Positions 26,065 to 34,087 of a DNA stretch of 64,000 nucleotides are shown piece after piece (position 1 is the first letter of the stretch; every line of letters begins with the position of its first letter). The stretch is from Butyrivibrio proteoclasticus P6B7 (GTDB lineage: Bacteria; Bacillota; Clostridia; Lachnospirales; Lachnospiraceae): positions 268,811 through 332,810 of the forward strand of contig NZ_JHWL01000003.1 of NCBI RefSeq assembly GCF_000622085.1, read 5' to 3'. A model generated the notes under the pieces. It was not told the DNA's origin. It made no database searches and was given only the letters and a program-made list of their open reading frames with translations. Made by a program: the position numbers and the translations under genes.

Positions 26065-26529
26065 ATGGAATATGAAGTTCGAAATGCGCAAGGCTCAGAC
26101 TACAAAGATGTAAAAAGAATCATGAATCAGGTCCAGAACATGCACGTGGAATGGAGACCAGACATATATAGACCCAACGAGGACATGATTACCGAAGATA
26201 TATTTAAGCTCATGGTAGGCAGCGGGAATCTATACGTGGCCACAATAGATGACAAAGTGGTGGGGGTCTTGGAGATAAACCATAAGCACATCGAAACGCC
26301 AGCTCACGTGACCAGAGACATCATCTTCATAGACAGTATGGCTGTGGATGAGAACTACAGGGGTCAGGGAATAGGGCATCTTTTCTTTGATAAGGTAAAA
26401 GAGATCAAAAAAGAAACAAACGCTGATGGTATAGAGCTTCAGGTCAACGCCAAGAACAAAGCGGCCTACAAAATGTATAGTAAATGCGGCTTCACAGAGA
26501 AGTCTATAAATATGGAACTGTTATCCTGA
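26065..26529 (+). CDS. GNAT N-acetyltransferase
   Basis: 154 residues with IFIDSMAVDENYRGQGIGHLFF as acetyl-CoA motif (YRGQGIG) and ELQVNAKNKAAYKMYSKCGF as motif B. N-terminal VRNAQGSDYKDVKRIM is typical. The substrate is unknown. AGGAT precedes the ATG. Lies between the nitroreductase and the membrane methyltransferase-like gene. Confidence 0.88.
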   Translation: MEYEVRNAQGSDYKDVKRIMNQVQNMHVEWRPDIYRPNEDMITEDIFKLMVGSGNLYVATIDDKVVGVLEINHKHIETPAHVTRDIIFIDSMAVDENYRGQGIGHLFFDKVKEIKKETNADGIELQVNAKNKAAYKMYSKCGFTEKSINMELLS

Positions 26530-26556
26530 TTTGCGCTTTAGATAGAGGGGGAAGCT

Positions 26557-27228
26557 ATGACTAAAGAACTATTTATTCAGGGAATTACTAAGTTTCTATT
26601 TGGAGTAGTGCTTTTGGGGGTACTGATATTCCTGCCGGCAGGCACGCTTTCTTACTGGCAGGGATGGCTCTTTATGGGCGTTTTATTCATTCCCATGTTT
26701 GTAGCAGGACTTATTATGATGGCAAAGAGTCCAGAGCTTCTTAGGAAAAGACTTAATGCAAAAGAGGAACAATCTGAGCAGAAGGTGGTTTTAATCCTGA
26801 GCGGTCTTATGTTCCTAGCAGCTTTCGTAGTCGCTGGCCTTAACTTTAGATTCAAATGGATTGTGCTTCCGGATATAGTGACTTACGTTGGAACAGTTCT
26901 TTTCCTTCTGTCTTATGCACTCTACGCTGAGGTTCTAAGGGAAAACGTGTACCTTTCAAGAACTGTGGAGGTTCAGGAAAATCAAAAAGTCATAGATACA
27001 GGGCTATACGGAATAGTTCGTCATCCAATGTACATGGCTACACTGGTATTGTTCTTATCAATGCCGTTGATACTTGGCTCAATCATATCCTTCGTTATCA
27101 TGCTGGTTTATATTCCAATAATCGCTAAGCGCATTCGTAATGAGGAGAAGGTCTTAGAAGAGGGACTTGAAGGCTATTCCGATTACAAGAAAAAGGTGAA
27201 GAATAAGGTGATTCCTTTAATCTGGTAG
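26557..27228 (+). CDS. ICMT/phospholipid methyltransferase-like membrane protein
   Basis: 223 residues with about five membrane helices (around 12-34, 38-58, 76-96, 105-125, 165-190). The C-terminal cytosolic motif GLYGIVRHPMYMATLVLFLS with later RIRNEEKVLEEGLEGYSDYKK is the signature of isoprenylcysteine carboxyl methyltransferase-like and PEMT-like proteins. It probably methylates a lipid or isoprenoid end using SAM; the substrate is not clear. GAGGGGG precedes the ATG. Confidence 0.85.
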   Translation: MTKELFIQGITKFLFGVVLLGVLIFLPAGTLSYWQGWLFMGVLFIPMFVAGLIMMAKSPELLRKRLNAKEEQSEQKVVLILSGLMFLAAFVVAGLNFRFKWIVLPDIVTYVGTVLFLLSYALYAEVLRENVYLSRTVEVQENQKVIDTGLYGIVRHPMYMATLVLFLSMPLILGSIISFVIMLVYIPIIAKRIRNEEKVLEEGLEGYSDYKKKVKNKVIPLIW

Positions 27229-27288
27229 TAAATTAGATAAAAGAGAAATGGCTCTATAATGCGGATTAAAATAATCGATATTTAGAAA

Positions 27289-27317
27289 TTGTGCATAGTA
27301 GGTACATTTGATATAAT
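27289..27317 (+). promoter_or_regulatory. Promoter of the structured leader / methyltransferase unit
   Basis: TTGTGC at 27289-27294, a spacer of exactly 17 bp, and a consensus TATAAT at 27312-27317. The predicted transcript starts near 27324, giving a leader of about 220 nt before the ATG at 27544. Confidence 0.7.
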
Positions 27318-27329
27318 GAATGATATCGC

Positions 27330-27352
27330 AAGCCGCAATATATCTGCGGTTT
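27330..27352 (+). ncRNA. First leader hairpin
   Basis: AAGCCGCA (27330-27337) pairs with TGCGGTTT (27345-27352), 7 of 8 positions Watson-Crick, loop of 7 nt. It sits just upstream of the ribosome binding site GAGGAGG of the leader peptide. Confidence 0.5.
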
Positions 27353-27365
27353 TGAGGAGGTAATC

Positions 27366-27401
27366 ATGAGAACACGAGGTAATTACTCGGTGCAGTTATA
27401 A
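27366..27401 (+). CDS. Putative leader peptide, 11 aa
   Basis: ATG with a near-perfect GAGGAGG (27354-27360) 5 nt upstream, encoding MRTRGNYSVQL. Codons 8 to the stop (TCG GTG CAG TTA TAA) coincide with strand A of the two alternative hairpins in the leader, so a ribosome stalled or terminating here would cover strand A. That is the layout of peptide-controlled attenuators. The stop overlaps the ATG of the next small frame by one base. Confidence 0.5.
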   Translation: MRTRGNYSVQL

Positions 27402-27510
27402 TGCTGGCAGCTTTTGCACCGAGAAATGTGGTATCGCATCGTTATACACAGCTAGTAGCTGATAATTGCGATGTTGTTGCTGCCACTAACTGCACCGATT
27501 CATTGTTTTT
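27386..27510 (+). promoter_or_regulatory. Mutually exclusive stem-loops, attenuator-like
   Basis: Strand A (27386-27398, CTCGGTGCAGTTA) can pair over 9 bp with B (TGCACCGAG, 27415-27423) or over 12 bp with C (TAACTGCACCGA, 27487-27498). In the A:C form, TGGCAGC (27405-27411) also pairs with GCTGCCA (27479-27485). Inside lies a third hairpin: ATCGCA/TGCGAT (27433-27438 with 27467-27472), TTAT/ATAA and CAGCT/AGCTG with a 3-nt loop. C is followed by TTCATTGTTTTT, so A:C could act as a terminator. The structure is read from complementarity only. Confidence 0.6.
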
Positions 27511-27538
27511 GGAAACTAGAATAACAATAGAAAGGTAG
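27401..27538 (+). CDS. Small frame inside the leader, 45 aa, doubtful
   Basis: Its ATG overlaps the stop of the 11-codon leader (TAATG), so it could be translated by reinitiation. It ends 5 bp before the methyltransferase ATG, and the AAAGG ribosome site of that gene lies in its last codons. The product begins MLAAFAPRNVV and resembles nothing known to me. It may only serve to couple translation, or may be chance. Confidence 0.25.
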   Translation: MLAAFAPRNVVSHRYTQLVADNCDVVAATNCTDSLFLETRITIER

Positions 27539-27543
27539 CAGAT

Positions 27544-28335
27544 ATGAACACAAATACTAACTTTACAACAGACAGAATTGAAACATTAAGAAGAGAATGG
27601 GAAGCTGAGGAGAAGATCGCTCACATTCACGGTTGGGACTTTTCTCACATTCATGACAGATATGAGGAGGAAGATGACCTTCCTTGGGACTACGCCCAGA
27701 TCATCAAAGAGAACCTTACTGACAACATGAAGATCATGGACTTTGATACAGGCGGCGGTGAGTTCCTCTTATCTCTTAAGCACCCATATGAGAATACATC
27801 AGCAACTGAAGGATACCCACCTAACGTTGAGCTTTGCAAGAAGACACTTATTCCACTTGGAATTGACTTCAGGGCCTGCGATGACGCCACAAAGGTGCCT
27901 TTTGACGACAGCTCTTTTGACATGATGATCAACAGACACGGTGACTTCGACCCTAGGGAGACAGCAAGACTTCTTAAGGACGGCGGAATCTTCATCACAG
28001 AGCAGGTTGGTGCTGAGAACGACAGAGACCTTGTAGAAATGGTTCTCCCAGAAGTTCCAAAGCCATTCCCAGAGCTGATGCTTGATATCCAGAAAAAGAA
28101 ATTTGAAGAGGCGGGACTTACTGTTCTTAGGGCAGAGGAAGTATATCGCCCTATCACATTTACCGATGTAGGAGCATTCGTGTGGTTTGCCCACATCATT
28201 GAGTGGGAGTTCCCGGGCTTCTCAGTAGATAAGTGCTTTGACAATCTCCTTAAGATGCAGGAGGAGATCGATAAGAATGGCAAGGTTGTTGGAACCATTC
28301 ACAGATATCTGATTGTTGCTAAGAAGAATAAATAA
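27544..28335 (+). CDS. Class I SAM-dependent methyltransferase with regulated leader
   Basis: 263 residues. Motif I is MKIMDFDTGGGEFLLSL (DxGxGxG-like), followed by a SATEGYPPNVELCKK acidic loop, ACDDATKVPFDDSSFDMMI (motifs III-IV) and LLKDGGIFITEQVG. The N-terminal ~60 residues (EAEEKIAHIHGWDFSHIHDRYEEE) are Trp/His-rich and may gate the substrate. It belongs to the small-molecule/RNA methyltransferase group; the target is unknown. The structured, peptide-encoding leader suggests induction by something that affects ribosomes, as with erm genes, but there is no direct evidence. Confidence 0.85.
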   Translation: MNTNTNFTTDRIETLRREWEAEEKIAHIHGWDFSHIHDRYEEEDDLPWDYAQIIKENLTDNMKIMDFDTGGGEFLLSLKHPYENTSATEGYPPNVELCKKTLIPLGIDFRACDDATKVPFDDSSFDMMINRHGDFDPRETARLLKDGGIFITEQVGAENDRDLVEMVLPEVPKPFPELMLDIQKKKFEEAGLTVLRAEEVYRPITFTDVGAFVWFAHIIEWEFPGFSVDKCFDNLLKMQEEIDKNGKVVGTIHRYLIVAKKNK

Positions 28336-28344
28336 TTGATCACG

Positions 28345-28372
28345 AGCCGGTTGCTTTGCAGCCGGCTTTTTT
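28345..28372 (+). terminator. Intrinsic terminator after the methyltransferase
   Basis: A 10-bp stem, AGCCGGTTGC (28345-28354) with 28358-28367, one G-U pair and a 3-nt loop, then TTTTTT. Confidence 0.9.
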
Positions 28373-28434
28373 GCTTGCCTATATTACTATTCGATACTAT
28401 TAGGATCGTTCAGATAAATATGGTGCACGCGATA

Positions 28435-28530
28435 TTTGATTAGATAGATATCAAAATAAATATTGACACAATATTTTTATGGGTGTATAAATCTATTAAT
28501 CTAATTAGATATTTATCAAAATATATTTGA
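28435..28530 (+). promoter_or_regulatory. Promoter flanked by direct repeats
   Basis: TTGACA at 28463-28468, 17-bp spacer, TATAAA at 28486-28491. A 20-bp repeat (ATTAGATAgaTATCAAAATA at 28439-28458, ATTAGATAttTATCAAAATA at 28504-28523) matches at 18 of 20 positions and lies on both sides. TTTGAT/ATCAAA half-sites occur at 28435, 28451 and 28515. Probably operators for a repressor of the aminopeptidase gene. Confidence 0.6.
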
Positions 28531-28544
28531 CAAGGAGAATAGAT

Positions 28545-29522
28545 ATGAATCAAAATATAATTAACAAGATGATAGATGCCATGAAGATTACCAGTAAGGA
28601 CACAGTACTTCTTAACTACTGGAGTGAGGGTGATGACGCAGACCTTCGTCTCTTCGAGAAGACCCTTCAGGAAAAAGAGCTTAAGTATAAGACTATAAAC
28701 TTTACTGAAGAGTATCTTACATCTCTTGCAAACGACGGCCCTGCTCAGATAAATGAAGATTTCTTTAAGCCCTACGACGACTGCACAATAGTTGTTGATG
28801 TATTGCAGAGACTAGCTGGAATGCCACCTAAGAATCTTCCAAAGGAAAAGTATGGCGACTTTTCAGAGGTTCTTAGAAAGCTCTTTGGATTTATGAGTCA
28901 GCATGAGAAGCTTATCCAGATCACAATGCCTTCAAGAACCAATGCTGCTCTTGCAGGTGAAGACTTTGAAGAATATAAGACCAAAGTGGAGAAGGCTCTT
29001 GATATTGACTACAGCGAACTTGAAAAGTCCTGCCAGAGCAAGATAAACAGTATCACTTCTAAGCAGATTACAGTTAAGACTGGCAAGTCCAGCGTTCTTA
29101 CCATGGATATCACTGGAAGAGAATGGAACATCGATGCAGGAGAAGGCGCATTCCCATGCGGAGAGGTTTATATTGCACCGGTAGAGGATAGGACAAATGG
29201 AGAGATTTTCTTTGAGAAATTCTTCCTTGAAGACGCTGGCTCTTTTAACAACATCACTTTGAAAGTAGAGAATGGAAAAGTTGTGGAGTCTGACTGCGCT
29301 GACCTTAATGAGCTTCTTTCGCAGCAGGATGAGGGCGCAAGAATTGTAGGAGAGCTTGGCATAGGCCTTAATCCTGCGGTAGAATACTCAGGTAAGGGTG
29401 CAGCCCTTGATGAGGATGCCCTTGGAACCTTCCACATTGGACTTGGTATGAACTTCCTGTTTGGAGGAAATAACAAGACCAGATTCCACATGGACTTTGT
29501 AAACGTGGGAGAAATCGGGTAA
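28545..29522 (+). CDS. M29-family aminopeptidase (AmpS/aminopeptidase T-like)
   Basis: 325 residues from the ATG at 28545, chosen because AAGGAG lies 8 nt upstream; an in-frame TTG 18 bp earlier lacks this. Metal ligands of the family are seen in CGEVYIAPVE (Glu), IVGELGIGLNP (Glu), LGTFHIGLG (His) and RFHMDFV (His, Asp). It is somewhat shorter than the ~400 residues usual for M29, with a reduced N-terminal domain. It likely trims peptides in the cytoplasm. First gene of a possible unit with the next two. Confidence 0.85.
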   Translation: MNQNIINKMIDAMKITSKDTVLLNYWSEGDDADLRLFEKTLQEKELKYKTINFTEEYLTSLANDGPAQINEDFFKPYDDCTIVVDVLQRLAGMPPKNLPKEKYGDFSEVLRKLFGFMSQHEKLIQITMPSRTNAALAGEDFEEYKTKVEKALDIDYSELEKSCQSKINSITSKQITVKTGKSSVLTMDITGREWNIDAGEGAFPCGEVYIAPVEDRTNGEIFFEKFFLEDAGSFNNITLKVENGKVVESDCADLNELLSQQDEGARIVGELGIGLNPAVEYSGKGAALDEDALGTFHIGLGMNFLFGGNNKTRFHMDFVNVGEIG

Positions 29523-29575
29523 TTATCCATCGCATACTATAAAAGTAATCGGAACACGATAGAAAGAAGAACAAT

Positions 29576-29932
29576 ATGGAAACAAAGATTAAAGAAATAA
29601 GAGAATACATGGAGGGAGCTCAGGCAGAGACAAAGGCTAAGATTGATGCCCTTGTTGCCGATGACAGAGCAGATGAGGCAAGAGCATATCGCGCAGCCCT
29701 CAACATCTATGATGTGTTTACAGCTCTTATTCTTGCATCAGCCAAGGAGGCAAATGGGGATGAGGCGATAATGGTGGAGAAGTTTAAGAAGCTTTCCACC
29801 AACATTCCAGCTCAGTGGAGAGCATCTTTAGCAAAGGCTAAGGAACACGATGACGCTGAGAAGATCATGATAGAAGAAGCTAAGCTTTCTGTTGCAGATG
29901 CGATCATTGCCAAGTTTAATGAGCTTTTCTAG
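29576..29932 (+). CDS. Small helical protein of unknown function
   Basis: 118 residues, almost entirely helical and highly charged (METKIKEIREYMEGAQAETK at the start). No signal peptide or membrane segment. The ribosome site is weak (GAAAGAAG). It lies 53 bp after the aminopeptidase and 33 bp before the ArsR-type regulator, and all point the same way. I recognise no family. Confidence 0.65.
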   Translation: METKIKEIREYMEGAQAETKAKIDALVADDRADEARAYRAALNIYDVFTALILASAKEANGDEAIMVEKFKKLSTNIPAQWRASLAKAKEHDDAEKIMIEEAKLSVADAIIAKFNELF

Positions 29933-29965
29933 GATTACCAGAATAGATTCAAAAAGGAGAATCCC

Positions 29966-30517
29966 ATGACAGATCAGGAGACAATTGCATTCTTTAAATG
30001 CCTTGCAGATAAATCAAGACTTGCCATCCTTAAGTCACTTATGGTTGAGGATATGTACGTGGAGCGCCTTGCAGAGCGTCTGGGAATTACCTCAGCCACA
30101 GTCTCTTTCCATCTTAAAAAGCTTGAGGATGCAGGGGCGGTAAAGTCCTACAAGGATCAGTATTACACCATGTATTCCATCAACAAGGACCTTTTTGGGG
30201 TTAACATAATCGATATTCTCGGAGAGAAGACCTCAGAGAGTAAACTTCAGAAGGAGAGGGACGACGCATACCGTAAGAAGGTGATAAATGCCTTCTTTGA
30301 GTATGGTAAGCTCAAATCCATCCCAAGCCAGCGCAAGAAAGAGAAGATTGTTCTTGAGGAAATCGGCAAATCCTTTAAAAAGGGCAAGAAATACACGGAA
30401 AAAGAGGTTAACCTTATAATTGCTGACATTAACGATGATTTTTGTACCATAAGGCGAGATATGGTGGCAGAGGGAATCCTTAAAAGAGATGAGGGCATTT
30501 ATTTCCTGGCAGATTGA
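29966..30517 (+). CDS. ArsR-type winged-helix regulator with DUF2087 domain
   Basis: 183 residues. Residues 1-~85 are an ArsR-like winged helix (FFKCLADKSRLAILKSLM, LAERLGITSATVSFHLKKLEDAG). Residues ~100-180 fit DUF2087 (KLKSIPSQRKKEKIVLEEIGKSF, YTEKEVNLIIADINDDFCTIRRDMV, LKRDEGIYFL). No metal-binding Cys motif of classical ArsR is visible, so the signal is unknown. AAGGAG precedes the ATG. It could control the repeat-flanked promoter at 28463, which is inference. Confidence 0.88.
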   Translation: MTDQETIAFFKCLADKSRLAILKSLMVEDMYVERLAERLGITSATVSFHLKKLEDAGAVKSYKDQYYTMYSINKDLFGVNIIDILGEKTSESKLQKERDDAYRKKVINAFFEYGKLKSIPSQRKKEKIVLEEIGKSFKKGKKYTEKEVNLIIADINDDFCTIRRDMVAEGILKRDEGIYFLAD

Positions 30518-30533
30518 TTCTGCCAGGTTTTTT
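30505..30533 (+). terminator. Intrinsic terminator after the ArsR-type gene
   Basis: Perfect 9-bp stem CCTGGCAGA (30505-30513) with 30519-30527, 5-nt loop that contains the stop codon, then six T. Confidence 0.92.
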
Positions 30534-30659
30534 ATTGTGAAAGACAAAAATATGATTATAAAAATATTATAATTTGGTAATAATATGCACTATTTTTTGA
30601 TAAGAATTGTTATATTATAATAATCTCAGGTAACTGTAGGCTAGCATAAGGCAGATTAC

Positions 30660-32357
30660 ATGAAACGAAAATCCCAGAGAAAATCTCTACTGGTTCTTCC
30701 GATAATTCTGCTCCTTGTTGCTGCAGCTCTACTTGTATTCGGAAGCACCTTATTTACTACAGAAGAATCTCCACATTACAACCAGCTTAGTTCAGGCTGG
30801 TCTGTTAGTCGTGGAGGTGAAACATATGAAGACGTCACTATTGCGGACCTTAGTCTGGGACTTCTGAAAAAAGACGAGGTTATAACAATCAAACGGAGTA
30901 TTCCTCCAACCGATATCCAAAACCCAACAATTCTATTCAAGACCGTTTTTTCCACTGTGGTTGTACGTATAGATGGAGATATTGTTTATACCTATGGTCT
31001 TGATAATTATGAAAAGGGTAAATATATCCCAAAGAAATATCATATGCTTCCCATAAAGAATGGGAATGTGGAACATGAAATTGAAATAACCCTTACTGTA
31101 TCTGAGGGTAGAGCCTATAAAGCAATATATCCGGTTTATTATGGAACAAAGCGCGAGCTGTTGCGCACATTTTTCCAGTATCGAAGACTGGCCATCTTTG
31201 TTGGTGGTTTCTTTGTTATCTATGCATGCCTTTTTGTTTCTCTGGGATTATTCCTGTCTCTTAATGGAAGAGGCTCCAAGTCGGTGTTTATGACCGCAGC
31301 ACTTTCCATGGTTCTTGGAGTTTTTACCTTCTGTTACAATGACACCCTATGTTTTATTAGTGATAATGATGACTTTTTTATTATTGCCGAGTATGGAGCA
31401 CTGTATCTCATCCCCATCATGATAAGCTTCCTGTTCTATTCTGTGCATCCTGAGATTGCCAGGGTAAGACAGAGGATCATTATCGTTATCAATATTATTA
31501 TTCCTATAGTAGCCTGGGTTTTGCACATAAGAGGTATTGCACATCTTAATCTTTTTGTCCTCCCGATGCAGGTCATTTCCGTTATAGAAATGGTGGGAAT
31601 GCTTCCTGTGCTTATTAAAGGTATTAGGAAAGAGTATAAAACCAGGAAGGAATCCGTTACTTACACTGGAATACAAGCGGATAACTATCTCCTGCTTGGC
31701 TTTGCCATCATGATTTCTTTTACAATTTTGGAAATCTTAATGTTCAATGCATCCAATTATATAAAGGGCATTAAAGTGGTAAGTCTCTTTGCAAGGGTCA
31801 GCTTCATGAACCTTGGAATGATGTGCTTTATCATTTGCCTTTTCGTGTATTATTTCCTGAACGGCATCGATCATATGAATGAAAGCAAGGTTAAAAATGA
31901 GCTTGAAGGAATAGCTTACACAGATGCCTTGACTGGCCTTATGAACAGAGCGAAGTGTATGCAGTACGGGGAAACACTGGAGGGGGACTATGCTCTGGTG
32001 AGCCTTGACCTTGATAAGCTTAAGTATGTTAATGACACCTTTGGACATAATGAAGGAGACAGGATGTTAAAAGCCTTTGCTGATATCCTGGTTGACTCTT
32101 TTATTGGTGCCAACATAATCGGAAGATTAGGCGGTGACGAGTTCATAGTTATCTTTGAAAAGCCCTCGAAAGACGTTTGTGACAAGTGCATTAGTCTCAT
32201 GCAGAAGAATATCCAGGCTTTTAACGAGAAAAAGGAGAAGTTCACACTGTCAGCATCTGCAGGATACGCATACAGCAAGGAGGCAGATACCATAGATGAC
32301 GTTTACTTCCTTGCAGATTCCAGAATGTATGAAATGAAGGAGAAACACCATGCGTAA
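30660..32357 (+). CDS. Membrane diguanylate cyclase (pair A, first member)
   Basis: 565 residues: membrane helix at ~10-30, extracellular beta-rich sensor of ~150 residues (LSSGWSVSRGGETYEDV), about seven membrane helices (~175-400), and a GGDEF domain (~420-565) with AYTDALTGLMNRAKC, SLDLDKLKYVNDTFGHNEGD and intact GRLGGDEF. The RxxD inhibitory site 5 residues before GGDEF is absent (IGAN there). Makes c-di-GMP. Layout resembles 7TMR sensor receptors. Its end overlaps the start of the next cyclase by 8 bp. Closest in the window to the gene at 39060. Confidence 0.92.
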   Translation: MKRKSQRKSLLVLPIILLLVAAALLVFGSTLFTTEESPHYNQLSSGWSVSRGGETYEDVTIADLSLGLLKKDEVITIKRSIPPTDIQNPTILFKTVFSTVVVRIDGDIVYTYGLDNYEKGKYIPKKYHMLPIKNGNVEHEIEITLTVSEGRAYKAIYPVYYGTKRELLRTFFQYRRLAIFVGGFFVIYACLFVSLGLFLSLNGRGSKSVFMTAALSMVLGVFTFCYNDTLCFISDNDDFFIIAEYGALYLIPIMISFLFYSVHPEIARVRQRIIIVINIIIPIVAWVLHIRGIAHLNLFVLPMQVISVIEMVGMLPVLIKGIRKEYKTRKESVTYTGIQADNYLLLGFAIMISFTILEILMFNASNYIKGIKVVSLFARVSFMNLGMMCFIICLFVYYFLNGIDHMNESKVKNELEGIAYTDALTGLMNRAKCMQYGETLEGDYALVSLDLDKLKYVNDTFGHNEGDRMLKAFADILVDSFIGANIIGRLGGDEFIVIFEKPSKDVCDKCISLMQKNIQAFNEKKEKFTLSASAGYAYSKEADTIDDVYFLADSRMYEMKEKHHA

Positions 32358-34011
32358 AAGAGTCATATACCTGGCGATTGCCTTCATAACCTTCCTGGCC
32401 ATGATGTATATCGGGGATTTCATTGTTAAGCCCGAGAGCCTTAGCAGAGTTCAGGTTCTTGAGGATGGATGGTATGTCAGGTACAACGACATAGAGTATA
32501 CCGATGTTAAGCTTTCTTCACTTAGAAAGCTTATTGGAAATGGCACTTACAAAGGTGACAAGCTCCTTCTGGTGCACGAAAACGTAGATCTGAGTAGCTA
32601 TGCAAGCCCTGCTTTAATGATGGAATCTCGCTTTAGTGCCTGGAAAGTAAGCTGTGATCATGAGGAAGTAAGCCAGAGATACATAGATTATTTTGAGAAT
32701 GGTAAATTTATCGGATGCGAGAACAATTTTGTCACATTACCAACCAGTGACAGTCCTGTTGAACTGGAAATAGAGTTCCTTGTTTCTGAAACAGGTGCTT
32801 ATAGTTTCTATGAGCCAATTGTGGCAGCAGATTATATGGATCTTCTTCTTTATGCGGTCTATAATAATCTGTTTATCTTCCTGATTTCTGTATTTCTTAT
32901 AATATTCGGAATAATGTTCTTTGTTATTGCCATAGGCTTTAGTAGTAGCTTCACAGAGATCAATATGCAGATGTATTCAGCCATATTGTTTATTCTGCTG
33001 GGAGTATGGTTCCTTACGCAGTTTAAGGTCCTGGACCTTTTCATGGATTCCAATGGACATCAGACAGAGATCGAATATATTTCTCTTTATCTTTTAGTGC
33101 CGATAATGTACCTGACCATGGGCTGTAATCGTAATTACTTAAGAAGTAAGCTGTTCCTTTCCTTCTCCATAACCGGTTCAGTTGTGGCCATTACACCTAT
33201 ATTCCTGCATTTTTTCAATATAGTTCATATCAATCAGATGCTTTATGTCTTTCAGCTTGATGCATGGGCCCTTTGCACATTTATGGTAATCATGCTGTTT
33301 AGAGATAGCAAATCCGGGACTCTTACAATGCCCCAGACCATTCAGCTTGCTGGTCAGACAGCCCTTGTAGTATCCTTCTTTTTCAATGCAATATTCTATT
33401 ACTTGGAAGTATTCGGTGTTTATGAACAGATAATGTTGTCTAAGAAAGCCGTACCAATGGGTGCTATTTGCATGGTATTTGCAACGTTGGTCAACTATCA
33501 GATCTACATTTCAGAGTCCTACGCCCGTCAGAGGGAATACAACTCCCTTACGCACCTTGCCTATGCTGACGGCCTTACAGATATTCCAAACAGATCCCGC
33601 TATGAGAAATACCTTGCTGACCTCAACAAGAAAGAGGATGACTATATTATCATAAGCATAGACCTTAACGGTCTTAAGCAGGTTAACGATAAGCAGAGTC
33701 ACCTGATGGGAGATAAGTATCTTCTTGACTTTACCGATGCACTTGAACAGACCTTCTCACGGAAGGGCTTCTTTGCCCGAATTGGTGGAGATGAGTTCGT
33801 AGTTATCCTGACAGGTGACTACATGGCCCAGGTGGATGACCTGTTAAAAGAGCTAAATTCTAAGCTGGAAGAAATGAATAAAGCAGATCCATCCATAAAT
33901 AGAAGCGCGGCAGCAGGCTACGCCTTTCGCCATGAAACCAGTACCACAGATCTTAACAGCGTTTATCTTCTTGCCGACGAGCGTATGTACATCAATAAGA
34001 GAAATAGGTGA
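32350..34011 (+). CDS. Membrane diguanylate cyclase (pair A, second member)
   Basis: 553 residues with the same architecture as its neighbour: N-terminal helix, extracellular domain beginning VLEDGWYVRYNDIEYTDV, several membrane helices, and a GGDEF domain with HLAYADGLTDIPNRSRYEKY, SIDLNGLKQVNDKQSHLMGD and intact ARIGGDEF. No RxxD inhibitory site (SRKG at that position). Translation is probably coupled to the first member by the 8-bp overlap. Its closest relative in the window is the gene at 37375. Confidence 0.92.
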   Translation: MRKRVIYLAIAFITFLAMMYIGDFIVKPESLSRVQVLEDGWYVRYNDIEYTDVKLSSLRKLIGNGTYKGDKLLLVHENVDLSSYASPALMMESRFSAWKVSCDHEEVSQRYIDYFENGKFIGCENNFVTLPTSDSPVELEIEFLVSETGAYSFYEPIVAADYMDLLLYAVYNNLFIFLISVFLIIFGIMFFVIAIGFSSSFTEINMQMYSAILFILLGVWFLTQFKVLDLFMDSNGHQTEIEYISLYLLVPIMYLTMGCNRNYLRSKLFLSFSITGSVVAITPIFLHFFNIVHINQMLYVFQLDAWALCTFMVIMLFRDSKSGTLTMPQTIQLAGQTALVVSFFFNAIFYYLEVFGVYEQIMLSKKAVPMGAICMVFATLVNYQIYISESYARQREYNSLTHLAYADGLTDIPNRSRYEKYLADLNKKEDDYIIISIDLNGLKQVNDKQSHLMGDKYLLDFTDALEQTFSRKGFFARIGGDEFVVILTGDYMAQVDDLLKELNSKLEEMNKADPSINRSAAAGYAFRHETSTTDLNSVYLLADERMYINKRNR

Positions 34012-34087
34012 TTTTCTATAGCCAAGAGGAAAATACAGGTCTATAATGTGGAAAACGTAAGGACATAGGCCGGAGGATGTGGATAAA

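Noticed and set aside
27386..27498. The 12-bp terminal inverted repeat as the ends of a MITE-like element
   Set aside because: No target-site duplication is visible, no second copy exists in the window, and the promoter, peptide and ribosome site fit a leader RNA better. Not fully excluded.
27387..27498. Integron attC-like site
   Set aside because: The arms have GTTA at the 5' side and TAAC at the 3' side, opposite to the RYYYAAC...GTTRRRY order of attC, and no integrase is present.
27386..27498. Cobalamin riboswitch, suggested by GCCACT near the 3' side
   Set aside because: The conserved B12-box context and core sequences upstream are absent.
27690..28298. 202-codon open frame on the minus strand
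   Set aside because: Antisense shadow of the methyltransferase gene; Ser-rich product with no motif and no ribosome site.
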